Assembly (NCBI RefSeq): GCF_900095825.1
Contig: NZ_LT608315.1
Coordinates: forward strand, 2,169,628-2,233,627
Reading direction: 5' to 3'
Source of the DNA: Acidaminococcus massiliensis
GTDB lineage: Bacteria > Bacillota > Negativicutes > Acidaminococcales > Acidaminococcaceae
Length of the DNA: 64,000 bases
Positions 1-7,752 of this stretch are shown here, one piece after another. A program made the translations under genes and the position numbers. Below the pieces are notes generated by a model. It did no database searches. It saw nothing but the letters and a program-made list of their open reading frames with translations, and was not told the DNA's origin. Within the stretch, counting starts at the first letter, position 1. The number at the start of each line of letters is the position of its first letter.

Positions 1-400
1 GGTCAAGGTAATCTGGGACTGCTGGCCGCAGCACTGAACTGGTGATAAGGACGGTCCCAAAGTCCGCCCTGTGAGGGGCGGACTTGGCCTCCGGCTATGC
101 TGGTACTCTTTGCGGGTATACGTCGATACCCCGGGAGCTGGGAGGGCAGGCCCAGGAGGAGTCGGCGGGATAACATCGACAGTGGTCGTTCCACGGGTGG
201 AGCACGCGGGCGATAGTGTCCGGCTTCCTGGTCCGTAGCCGCTGCCTTTGACCGACAGGGCAAGGCGATAGGCTGTGAGCCTCCCGCCAGGGACGAACGG
301 GTCTGCCCTCCCGGCGGAAAGGTGAGGTGCAGGTCAGTACGGGTATAGGAGGACTTTTTCCCTCTGGGAGGCCGGGACGGGTTTGCCTGCGGCGAACCCC
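1..400. ncRNA. GC-rich structured non-coding region, candidate large structured RNA
   Basis: No convincing protein is encoded here. The stretch is dense in exact inverted repeats: 61-69 with 76-84 (9 bp), 114-119 with 126-131, 182-185 with 191-194, 284-288 with 313-317 (with 289-292/306-309 stacked inside), and 379-386 with 392-399. Such packing suggests a folded RNA, or a cluster of hairpins, entering from outside the window. It lacks the RNase P signature GAGGAAAGUCC, tmRNA ends and the SRP loop. An omegaRNA/HEARO-like or intron-like RNA is possible, but I cannot assign a family. IS110 copy 1 is inserted directly after the last hairpin. The strand is unknown. Confidence 0.35.
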
Positions 401-409
401 TCGTATAAT

Positions 410-647
410 AGAGTTGTACCAGATATTCTCTTTTATAGTGAATTACGGTACGATTAGAATGGAGCTGTGGATTGGTTGCTCGCCCCTACCGCTTGACGGT
501 TTTCGTAGAGTCCGACCACAGACTTCATTCAATTTGTTAATGAGTTGGATACCGCTCGACGGTTCATATCTAGCGAGGATACATTATGATGAAGTCTCTG
601 TGGCTTTGATGCACAGCTGCCAATTCAAAAAAAGGAGGTTGATTTTT
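410..647 (+). ncRNA. Candidate IS110 bridge RNA (left-end leader of copy 1)
   Basis: This long leader lies between the TATAAT at 404-409 and the transposase ribosome site. In the IS110 group this is where the bridge RNA is encoded. CTGTGG (465-470) pairs with CCACAG (516-521) and closes a 45-nt loop. That loop contains a CCCCT guide ending in the core CT (486-487) and a facing GTAG (505-508). A second region has AGTTGG (543-548), matching the right end of the element just before its core, and CGAG (574-577), the complement of the left-end CTCG. This is the left/right guide layout expected of target and donor loops. The assignment is inferred from layout, and the fold was not computed. Confidence 0.6.
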
Positions 648-1817
648 ATGCTTTGTGTCGGAATTGACGTTGCAAAGCGGAAACATGACTGCTGTATCAT
701 TGACTCGGATGCATTGAAAACAGTTGAATCTTTTACATTTCCCAATTCACGGGAAGGCTTTGACATGCTCCTTTCCAAGATTTCTGAACTGGGCATTCCA
801 AAAGATAAAATAAGAGTAGGATTGGAAGCAACCGGTCACTATTCCTCGAATCTCGCCCATTTCATCTCAGAACATGACCTTCCACTGCTCACTTTCAATC
901 CGCTTCTCACGAATAGATACAAGCAAGGATTCAGCCTGCGTAAAACTAAGACTGATAAAGTCGATGCCTGCGCTATTGCACAGATGATTGTGTCAGGGAA
1001 AGGATCCCAAACCTACTCTTCTTCATTGTACCATAACGAGGAAATGAAATCACTCTCTCGTTACAGATCTCAAACCATGCAGAAGTGTTCCAAGCTAAAG
1101 ATATCAGTTTCCCGTCTGGTTACGATTTTATTCCCAGAGCTGGAAGGGCTGACATCTTCCATCCATCTTGCTTCAATCTATGCGCTTCTAAAAGCCTATC
1201 CTGGCCATGAACAGATTGCTCATTGCAGCATGAAGCGGCTGACGCGCCTGTTAAGTGATGCCTCACAGGGGAGATTTGACAAAAGCAAGGCTTTGGAAAT
1301 CCACCAGGCAGCATGCCGTTCTATCGGTAAAGTCTCGCTTTCGGCTTCTATGGAACTCGTCCATACCATTACGGATATTGAAGTGTTGAAGCAGCATATC
1401 GTTGAAATCGATGAGAAGCTTAAGGAAATGGTGGACCAGGAAGAATCTTCGATTATTGACATACCAGGGATCGGTTATACCCTTTGTGCCAGCATTCTGG
1501 GCGAAGTTGGTGATTTCAAGCGTTTTCCGGATGTCGACAAGCTCCTGGCTTACGCAGGGATGTCACCTTCCAAACATGACTCTGGAGACTACCATTCGAA
1601 GCATAACAAGATGGAAAAAAGAGGATCCCCCTATCTGCGAAAGACACTGTACCTTGCCGCCCGCCTGGTTGCACAGAACGTACCGAAATTCAAAGAATAC
1701 CTTGAAAAGAAACTGTCAGAACACAAGCCTTACAAAATCGCTTTGTCCCATGTAGCCAAGAAACTGATCCGATTGATTTACCGGCTTGGTATTAGTGGCT
1801 GCCCTTATTTAGCCTGA
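648..1817 (+). CDS. IS110-family transposase (DEDD/RuvC-like plus IS116/IS110/IS902 C-terminal domain)
   Basis: This 389-residue recombinase moves the element through a circular intermediate. The N-terminus MLCVGIDVAKRKHD carries the first acidic residue of the RuvC-like DEDD fold. The C-terminal half has the helix-hairpin-helix-like DIPGIGYTLCASILGEVGD, followed by AYAGMSPSKHDSGDYHSK, where the family's catalytic serine is expected. The ATG at 648 is preceded by AAAGGAGG at 631-638. Upstream in-frame codons run through the leader RNA and lack a ribosome site, so they are not taken. Copy 2 encodes nearly the same protein (Val4 is Ile there). Confidence 0.93.
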   Translation: MLCVGIDVAKRKHDCCIIDSDALKTVESFTFPNSREGFDMLLSKISELGIPKDKIRVGLEATGHYSSNLAHFISEHDLPLLTFNPLLTNRYKQGFSLRKTKTDKVDACAIAQMIVSGKGSQTYSSSLYHNEEMKSLSRYRSQTMQKCSKLKISVSRLVTILFPELEGLTSSIHLASIYALLKAYPGHEQIAHCSMKRLTRLLSDASQGRFDKSKALEIHQAACRSIGKVSLSASMELVHTITDIEVLKQHIVEIDEKLKEMVDQEESSIIDIPGIGYTLCASILGEVGDFKRFPDVDKLLAYAGMSPSKHDSGDYHSKHNKMEKRGSPYLRKTLYLAARLVAQNVPKFKEYLEKKLSEHKPYKIALSHVAKKLIRLIYRLGISGCPYLA

Positions 1818-1902
1818 TTTTTTTAAGCCCACAAAAGGGGGCTTGGGTAAGTGCGCCCTTTTGCCAAGATCCATAGCAACTGAAATTTATTTTAAAATTG
1901 GC

Positions 1903-1922
1903 TTGACTTTATATAGTTGGTC
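1903..1922 (+). promoter_or_regulatory. Right-end -35 half of a circle-junction promoter (IS110 copy 1)
   Basis: TTGACT at 1903-1908 is followed by 14 bp to the right end of the element. The left end supplies three more bases and then TATAAT at 404-409. Joining the ends in a circle therefore gives TTGACT-17 bp-TATAAT, a near-consensus promoter reading into the bridge RNA and transposase. Copy 2 has the same arrangement (59461-59480 joined to 57959-57967). In the integrated form the two halves are 1.5 kb apart. Confidence 0.7.
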
Positions 1923-1990
1923 TACATCGTTGGGGTCAAAGACTCGTACATCTGGCGAGCCGCCGGTTGTGCGGCCTCTACGGGCCCATG

Positions 1991-2022
1991 CTCTTCACTC
2001 TTCACTCTGCACTCTTCACTTT
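1991..2022. repeat. Short CTCTTCACT-type tandem repeats
   Basis: This is a run of degenerate 7-bp-like units (CTCTTCA, CTCTTCA, CTCTGCA, CTCTTCA). A related run occurs at 47851-47883, also between genes. No coding or promoter role is visible. Confidence 0.6.
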
Positions 2023-2032
2023 CGGACATGAA

Positions 2033-2087
2033 TGAATAACTATACTGTGATGAAGGCTTCACCGAGAACTTGTTGACACATACCGTT
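2033..2087 (+). repeat. 55-bp repeat downstream of IS110 copy 1 (unit A)
   Basis: This stretch is about 90% identical to the minus strand of 63407-63461. The longest shared blocks are TGAATAACTATAC and TTCACCGAGAACTTGTTGAC. In both places it lies some 50-110 bp beyond the right end of an IS110 copy and before a small transcription unit. It contains a TTGACA that could serve as a -35 box. Confidence 0.75.
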
Positions 2088-2150
2088 GTTGCGCGTTCCG
2101 TGCAACAACCCCTTCCAATATGCTATAATAGGACCAAAGAGGTGATTCCC

Positions 2151-2624
2151 ATGAAACAGTCCATCTGGACACGGCTTTTTATGACCATCCTGACCGCTTT
2201 TTCCGTCTGTGGTTCTGCTCTGGCAGCCGGAGCGATCCCGGTGCCCAAACCGGGCCGTATCGGAGCCGCGGTGCCCCGCCCCACTGTGCCCATCGGTGAT
2301 TATCAACGGCGGAATCCCATCCCTACTCCCGTTTACTCCCCTGTGACCCCGTCCCGTCCGGTACAGGTACAGAAGATTCCCCTGCGCCCCATCGTCCAGC
2401 CCATGACGGGAAGCCTGGCTCCTACGGGAGAACAGCTGGAGGTCTTCAAGCCCAACCTGACCCTGTTTTCCTGGGCTGCCCCCCGGGAAATCGGCACCCC
2501 CTTCAGCCAGACCTTCCTGAACAATCCCAGGGAGTCCCTGGTCTGGTGGAAACCCGCCAGCGCCATTACCCAGGGAGATATCTTCCAGAGCCGGCTGGCA
2601 CGGATAGTGGAAGAGGTGAAGTAA
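2151..2624 (+). CDS. Secreted protein of unknown function, proline-rich
   Basis: The product is 157 residues. It has a signal peptide (MKQSIWTRLFMTILTAFSVC with an ALA-AG cleavage region near residue 26), then a proline-rich region (about 28-85) with repeated PxP and TP motifs, and a C-terminal part rich in aromatics. It has no recognisable enzyme domain, so it is probably exported to the periplasm or surface. The start is fixed by AAAGAGGTGATTCCC before the ATG and by the signal peptide. A TATAAT at 2124-2129 lies just upstream. It is convergent with mutS2 and shares a bidirectional terminator with it. I do not recognise a family. Confidence 0.7.
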   Translation: MKQSIWTRLFMTILTAFSVCGSALAAGAIPVPKPGRIGAAVPRPTVPIGDYQRRNPIPTPVYSPVTPSRPVQVQKIPLRPIVQPMTGSLAPTGEQLEVFKPNLTLFSWAAPREIGTPFSQTFLNNPRESLVWWKPASAITQGDIFQSRLARIVEEVK

Positions 2625-2673
2625 AAAAAGGCTGTGAAGAAATGTACGATGCATTTCTTCACAGCCTTTTTTT
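2623..2673. terminator. Bidirectional terminator between the secreted-protein gene and mutS2
   Basis: A 15-bp perfect stem (2630-2644 with 2652-2666) has a 7-nt loop, with A7 on the left and T7 on the right. It can stop transcription in both directions between two convergent genes. Confidence 0.9.
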
Positions 2674-5045
2674 CATTTCACCCACACAATGGTCGCCCCA
2701 AATCCCCCTTCGTTCAAGGGGGCCATTTCTGTTTTCAGCACGTTGGGGTGCTGGTCCAGGTATTCCAGGAGGCCTTTTCGGAGCATGCCGGTGCCCTTTC
2801 CATGGACCAGACGGAATCGATCCATGCCGGCCAAAAGGGCGTCGTCGATGGCCTTGTCCACATAGGGGATGGCTTCGTCCACGGTCTTGCCCCGTACATC
2901 GATCTGCACCGTGGCATCCTGGGCCTTCTTCACAAACAGATTATGGCCCTGGCTGGTGCTCTTTTTCAAGGTCCGGTGGGTGCTCCGGGGCTGGCTGGGG
3001 GCTTCCTTCAGCAGCAGACAGTCCTTCAGCTTCAGGTTCATCTTCATGATCCCGATCCGCACGGTGACTTCCTTGCCGTTCAAGGCCACAATGGTGCCGC
3101 TCTGGCCGATCTTCTTCACATACACCTTCTTGCCCACCGCCGCATTGCCGCTGGTGAGCCCCTGGCCTTCCGGCAGGGGCTTCCCGTCAATGGAGAAGTT
3201 CTTGTTCAGCACCTTCCGGGACAGTTCCGCCAGCTGTTCCACCTTCCGGCTTTCTACCATGTCCTGGTTGGCCCGGAGCTCCTTCAGGATGGAGGTGGAT
3301 TCCCGCCGGGCGTTCCGGTACAGTTCGTCCGCCTGTTCCCGGGCCTTCCGCAAAATGGCGTTCCGGCTCTTTTCCAAGTCTTGTTTCTGGCGGGTCAGTT
3401 CGTTCTTCAGGTATTCCGCTTCCCGCTGGAGGGAAGCGATTTCATCCTTCCGGCTTTCGTATTCCCGGCGCTCTCCTTCCAGATTCTGGAGCACCCGTTC
3501 CATATTGCTGTGGCCTTCCCCGATGAAGGTCTTGGCTTCGTCCAGGATCTCCTGTGGCAGGCCCAGCCGTTTGCTGATATAGAAGGCGTTGGAACTGCCG
3601 GGCACCCCCATGAGCAGCTTGTAAGTGGGCCGGAGGGTTTCCGGATCGAATTCCACGCTGGCGTTTTCCATGCCCTCATGCTCGTAGGCAAAGGTCTTCA
3701 GTTCACTGTAGTGGGTGGTCATGATGGTGAGCACTTTTTTGTTGTACAGGTACTCGATCATGGCCATGGCCAAGGCCGCCCCCTCGGTGGGGTCGGTCCC
3801 CACGCATACTTCATCCACCAGCACCAGATCCCCTTCCCGGACTTCCTCCAGGATGGAGATCATGTTCTTCATGTGGCCGGAGAAGGTGGACAGGCTCTGT
3901 TCGATGCTCTGTTCATCCCCGATATCCGCATAGACGCCCCCGAATACCGGCAGGATGGCTTCTTGGGCTGGGACAAACATCCCAGCCTGGGCCATGAGGG
4001 CGAACACTCCCACGGTCTTCAAGGCCACGGTCTTGCCCCCGGTGTTGGGGCCAGTGATCAAAAGGGTGGTAAAATCATCCCCCAAGTTGATGTCTAAAGG
4101 CACCACCTTTTCCTGGTCCAAGAGAGGATGGCGTCCCTGGGTGATCCGCAGCCGCTGCTGGAGGATCATCATAGGCCGGCAGCAGTGGAGCTTCTGGGCC
4201 AAGGCAGCTTTGGCCCCGATCAGATCCACCTGGGCAGCCACTTCTAGGGAACTGAGGATGTTTTCCGCCTCGCTGCCCACATGGCCGGTCAGGGTCCGGA
4301 GGATCCGCTCTACTTCCGCCTGCTCCTCCAGCCGGTATTTCTTGATGTCGTTGTTCAGGTTCACCACGGCCATGGGTTCCACGAATAGGGTAGCCCCGCT
4401 GGCACTTTGATCATGGACCACCCCGGGGAAGTTCAGCCGGTATTCCTGTTTGATAGGGATCACGTATCGGTCTTCCCGCATGGTCACCAGAGCATCCTGG
4501 AAATATTTCTGGTTGTTGGGATCGTGTAAGATATTGGTAAGCTTGTCCTTGACCCGGTTCTTGGCCGCCAGGATCCCGGTGCGCAGGCCCTGGAGCTTCA
4601 CAGAAGCATTGTCCTTGATGTTGCCTTTTTCATCCAGAGCGCTGGACAGCTGCTTGCTCAGCCGGGTGAAATCTCCCAGCTGGGGGCCGTAGTCCCGGAG
4701 GGCTGGAGCATTTTCCGTGTCTTCCAGCAGGAACTGTTTCAGATGACGGAGCCCATCGATGGTATCTCCGATGGCCTTGAAGTCTTCCGGTTCCAGGATG
4801 CTTCCCACCCGGGTCCGTTTCACCAGGGGGCTGATATCCGTCATGCCCCCCAGGGGCAGCCGCTTCCCTTCGTCCAACAGCTGGACGGCTTCGGCAGTTT
4901 CCTCTTGGGCCAGTTTCACCTGTTCGAACCGGCTGGAGCTCACCAGGTCCAGGGCCAGTCTCCGGCCCAGAGAAGTCCCCGCCTGGTCCGCCAAGAGAAC
5001 CTTCACTTTATCGAATTCCAATGTATTGACAGCAAATTTCGCCAT
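2673..5045 (-). CDS. mutS2: Endonuclease/ATPase MutS2
   Basis: This 790-residue MutS2 has the usual length. An N-terminal core region is followed by the ATPase with Walker A GPNTGGKT at 332-339 and Walker B LVLVDEVCVGTDP near 405-417. A long charged coiled-coil clamp follows (about 515-620), then a KOW-like segment and a C-terminal Smr nuclease domain (about 712-790; VDVRG-like IDVRGKTVDEA and LVHGKGTGMLR). The family acts in ribosome-collision rescue and suppresses recombination. It has no mismatch-recognition domain. It is the second gene after the U32 peptidase, 75 bp downstream on the same strand, and probably shares its transcript. Confidence 0.95.
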   Translation of the reverse strand: MAKFAVNTLEFDKVKVLLADQAGTSLGRRLALDLVSSSRFEQVKLAQEETAEAVQLLDEGKRLPLGGMTDISPLVKRTRVGSILEPEDFKAIGDTIDGLRHLKQFLLEDTENAPALRDYGPQLGDFTRLSKQLSSALDEKGNIKDNASVKLQGLRTGILAAKNRVKDKLTNILHDPNNQKYFQDALVTMREDRYVIPIKQEYRLNFPGVVHDQSASGATLFVEPMAVVNLNNDIKKYRLEEQAEVERILRTLTGHVGSEAENILSSLEVAAQVDLIGAKAALAQKLHCCRPMMILQQRLRITQGRHPLLDQEKVVPLDINLGDDFTTLLITGPNTGGKTVALKTVGVFALMAQAGMFVPAQEAILPVFGGVYADIGDEQSIEQSLSTFSGHMKNMISILEEVREGDLVLVDEVCVGTDPTEGAALAMAMIEYLYNKKVLTIMTTHYSELKTFAYEHEGMENASVEFDPETLRPTYKLLMGVPGSSNAFYISKRLGLPQEILDEAKTFIGEGHSNMERVLQNLEGERREYESRKDEIASLQREAEYLKNELTRQKQDLEKSRNAILRKAREQADELYRNARRESTSILKELRANQDMVESRKVEQLAELSRKVLNKNFSIDGKPLPEGQGLTSGNAAVGKKVYVKKIGQSGTIVALNGKEVTVRIGIMKMNLKLKDCLLLKEAPSQPRSTHRTLKKSTSQGHNLFVKKAQDATVQIDVRGKTVDEAIPYVDKAIDDALLAGMDRFRLVHGKGTGMLRKGLLEYLDQHPNVLKTEMAPLNEGGFGATIVWVK

Positions 5046-5068
5046 AATATCTCCTTTAATATTGAAAA

Positions 5069-5115
5069 GTCAGCAGCCAAAGGCGGGCTTCCGCCGCTGC
5101 CTGTTGACTGCTGAC
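5069..5115. repeat. Hairpin between the U32 peptidase gene and mutS2
   Basis: Outer arms GTCAGCAG (5069-5076) and CTGCTGAC (5108-5115) enclose GGCGG-gctt-CCGCC (5082-5095). It lacks a T-run and so is not an obvious terminator. It may be an RNA-processing or intergenic repeat hairpin inside the transcript. Confidence 0.6.
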
Positions 5116-5120
5116 CGGTT

Positions 5121-7586
5121 TTACAGGACTCCCCGGAAATAATGTCCCCGAGTGGTGTGGGGACGGTTCTCTTCCACTTTGGTGTCCCCATCCAGCACGC
5201 CCCGGTACATAGCCGTCAGTTCACCCAGCTCTTCGGCAGTATAGCCCCGGCCGTCGATCCGCATCCGAGCGATCCCCGCCTTTTCCAGATCCGGCACATT
5301 GGCCAGCATGGAAAGAGGATGGCCGTTGAGCACGTGCATCCGGCCGAATTGGTCCTGCTTCAGGGGGAACCTTTCCTTCTTCCGGTCTTCCAGGAACCCT
5401 TGTTCTTTGCAGTGGAAGCTGCAGGACCCTTTGTGCAGGTTCCCTAAGAAACTCCCTTCCACGCAGTATTCGCTGACCATCATTTCCAGGGCCCCTTCTG
5501 CCAGACATTCGATAGGGAGAGGGCTTTTTTTCACCAGGGCCGCCACCTGCTGGAGGGTCAGTTCCGGAGACAGGGTAATCCCTGCAAAGCCCTGTTCCTG
5601 CCAGAACAGGATGCTCTGGCTGTTGTAGGCGTTCATGTCATAATCCAGCCACAGAGGCAGTCCCAGCTCCCGGGCCATTTCCACCAGCCCGTTGTTGGCA
5701 ATCAGGAACCCGTCCGGTTGGAGGGCCGCCCACTGGGCCAGGGTGTTCCGGAAGTATTTCAGCTGGCCTTCGCTGACGATCCTACTGGTGGCTGCCAGCC
5801 ACTGTTTCCCCCGGGCCCGGGTCCACCCGCTGATGGTCCGGTAATCTTCCAAAGTGAGAAGCGGCAGGGTATAGCTGTCTCCTCCCACCAGCAGCACATC
5901 GGCCCCGGCTTCCAGGGCCACCTTGGCCTTTTCCAGGGTGTCTACCTGGACGCTGAGCTGGCTGTGTTTCCGGGTACCATGGTTTTCCCGCTGCCGGAGC
6001 ACCTCCTTGTGCCACACGGCCCTCTTCCGAGGCGGCAGAAAAGCATCCAACCTCTTCTGGGTCAGTTCTTCCACTGCGGCCCGGCGGGCTTCGTTGATTT
6101 CGCTCATGGGCACCATGACCCCTTCATCCAAATGGCAGACCAATTCTCCCAGGGAGAATTCCGTGGTCCCCAGCCGGTCCAGCTGCTTTTTCACAGCAGC
6201 TTCATCCAGGGCATGCTTCCTGGCCTTTTCCACGATGAACCCGGTTTGGGCAGAGCCGGTATTCCCCTCTTCATCCGTAAGGATTACCTCCATGGGCTGG
6301 CCCAGACGGGCAGTGACTTCCGCGTACAGAGGAATCCTTTTCTTGTGGTCTTCCCCGAAATACTGGGCGGCGTACTGCATCAGTTCATTGTCATAGGTCC
6401 GGAACACCCGGTCATTGAGCCGGATCCCCCGGGGCACGGGAATGGTGACACTGCTGCCGGCCCGGGCCACCGGCACCTGTTTTCCGTTTACGGTCATCTG
6501 TTCCACGGAGGTGCCTACCCGGCCTCCCACGCTGACCCAGAATTCCAGTCCGTCGCCCAGGTGCAGGTCCCGGTCCAGCTTCAAGGTACCGGCCGTATGG
6601 TCCTTGCTGAGGCTCTGGACCCGCCCCAGGAGCACCCCCCGGTTGTTGGGCCGCCGGTCGCTCATCATAGTCCGTCCGGGACGGTTCACCATATAGGCAG
6701 TGGTGAAATCCCGGTTGAAGATCTGCTCGATGTTGTCCCTGTCTTCCTGGGGCACTTCATAATGGCCGGCCAGGTAACTGTCGATGGCCCGGCGGTAAAT
6801 ATCCGTCACTACCGCCACATATTCCGGCCGCTTCATCCGGCCTTCGATTTTAAAGGAATGGATCCCTGTTTCGATCAGCTGAGGCAGCACATCCAGGGTG
6901 TTCAAGTCTTTGGGGGACAGCAGGTAATGGCCGGCATCCACCTTGGCCAGCAGGTCCTTCCCCTCCTTATCCACTAGGGTATAGGGCAGCCGGCAGGGCT
7001 GGGCACACCGGCCCCGGTTGCCGCTGCGGCCCCCGATCAGGCTGCTCATGAGGCACTGGCCGCTGTAGCAAACGCACAGGGCTCCATGCATGAAGCCTTC
7101 GATTTTGCCTGGAGTGGCTGCGCAGATGGTCTTCAAATCTTTCAAAGTGGTTTCCCGGGCCATCACCGCCTGTTCCATGCCATTGTGGTAGGTGAACAAA
7201 GCACCAGCGGAATTGGTCACTGTCATCTGGGTACTGGCGTGGAGAGGCAGTTCCGGAGCCACCTGCCGGGCCACTCGGATCACGCCCAGATCCTGGACGA
7301 TGATCCCGTCCACCCCGATGTTGCTCAAAAAGCACAAATATTCCCCCAAATCGGGCATCTCTCCATCGTCCACCAAAGTATTCACGGTCACATAGATCTT
7401 CACCCGATGAAGATGGGCGAACTGGATGGCCCGAGTCATTTCTTCCGGCCCGAAGTTCTCCGCATAGGCTCGGGCCCCGAAATGGCTGCCTCCCAGGTAC
7501 ACCGCGTCGGCTCCGGCGAAGACAGCGGCCTCCAGGGCAGCCCAGGTCCCGGCCGGGGACAAGAGTTCGATATCTTTTCTTTCCAT
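5121..7586 (-). CDS. U32 family peptidase / RlhA-like RNA hydroxylase-type protein
   Basis: This 821-residue protein starts IELLSPAGTWAALEAAVFAGADAVYLG, the hallmark of the U32 TIM-barrel. A conserved cluster around GALCVCYSGQCLMSSLIGGRSGNRGRCAQPC (about 166-197) carries cysteines typical of the family. The C-terminal half (about 390-800) is a DUF3656-like extension as in long U32 proteins, ending with further cysteines (CSFHCKEQ). Long U32 members include the 23S rRNA C2501 hydroxylase RlhA, and others are called collagenase-like. The exact substrate cannot be told from sequence alone. It is the first gene of a pair with mutS2, and the ATG at 7586 has AAAGGAG-like bases upstream. Confidence 0.85.
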   Translation of the reverse strand: MERKDIELLSPAGTWAALEAAVFAGADAVYLGGSHFGARAYAENFGPEEMTRAIQFAHLHRVKIYVTVNTLVDDGEMPDLGEYLCFLSNIGVDGIIVQDLGVIRVARQVAPELPLHASTQMTVTNSAGALFTYHNGMEQAVMARETTLKDLKTICAATPGKIEGFMHGALCVCYSGQCLMSSLIGGRSGNRGRCAQPCRLPYTLVDKEGKDLLAKVDAGHYLLSPKDLNTLDVLPQLIETGIHSFKIEGRMKRPEYVAVVTDIYRRAIDSYLAGHYEVPQEDRDNIEQIFNRDFTTAYMVNRPGRTMMSDRRPNNRGVLLGRVQSLSKDHTAGTLKLDRDLHLGDGLEFWVSVGGRVGTSVEQMTVNGKQVPVARAGSSVTIPVPRGIRLNDRVFRTYDNELMQYAAQYFGEDHKKRIPLYAEVTARLGQPMEVILTDEEGNTGSAQTGFIVEKARKHALDEAAVKKQLDRLGTTEFSLGELVCHLDEGVMVPMSEINEARRAAVEELTQKRLDAFLPPRKRAVWHKEVLRQRENHGTRKHSQLSVQVDTLEKAKVALEAGADVLLVGGDSYTLPLLTLEDYRTISGWTRARGKQWLAATSRIVSEGQLKYFRNTLAQWAALQPDGFLIANNGLVEMARELGLPLWLDYDMNAYNSQSILFWQEQGFAGITLSPELTLQQVAALVKKSPLPIECLAEGALEMMVSEYCVEGSFLGNLHKGSCSFHCKEQGFLEDRKKERFPLKQDQFGRMHVLNGHPLSMLANVPDLEKAGIARMRIDGRGYTAEELGELTAMYRGVLDGDTKVEENRPHTTRGHYFRGVL

Positions 7587-7709
7587 GATTGCTCCTTCTA
7601 TTCCTTTTCAAAAAGGGAAAACTTCCCGTTCAACACTTCATTCATGACTTTTTATTTTACCATATTCTTCCGGCCCTTGCCAGCTCTCCCCGAGACACAG
7701 GGGCATAAG

Positions 7710-7736
7710 AAAAAGGCTGCTGCATGCGCAACAGCC
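7710..7736 (-). terminator. Terminator of the chagasin-like gene
   Basis: On the minus strand a 9-bp stem (7728-7736 with 7715-7723, one G-T pair) with a 4-nt loop is followed by T5. The stem core, GTTGC facing GCAGC, belongs to the recurrent family of terminator hairpins in this window. Confidence 0.85.
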
Positions 7737-7752
7737 CTTCTCATTCCCTGCT

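Larger units (their letters stand above)
401..1922 (+). mobile_element. IS110-family insertion sequence, copy 1 (complete, 1522 bp)
   Basis: The ends were set by comparison with copy 2 (57959-59480), which has exactly the same length and near-identical sequence, and with partial copy 3. The element starts TCGTATAATAG and ends ATAGTTGGTC. Each junction contains a CT dinucleotide (400-401 and 1922-1923), which resembles the core dinucleotide of IS110-type recombination, and there are no long terminal inverted repeats or target duplications. It consists of a 247-nt non-coding left end (bridge-RNA candidate), one transposase gene and a 105-nt right end. The base composition is clearly more AT-rich than the host genes, as expected for a mobile element. 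Confidence 0.9.

Noticed and set aside
1-400. RNase P RNA, tmRNA, SRP RNA or rRNA
   Set aside because: The conserved core sequences of these RNAs are absent on both strands.
327-647. In-frame extension of the IS110 transposase upstream of 648 (and likewise 57939-58205)
   Set aside because: The extension would translate the left-end leader, has no ribosome site, differs between copies at its start, and the AAAGGAGG before 648 gives the normal IS110 N-terminus.
401-1922. Prophage or integrative element as the source of the repeats
   Set aside because: No integrase, structural, lysis or conjugation genes are seen. The mobile sequences are insertion sequences only.
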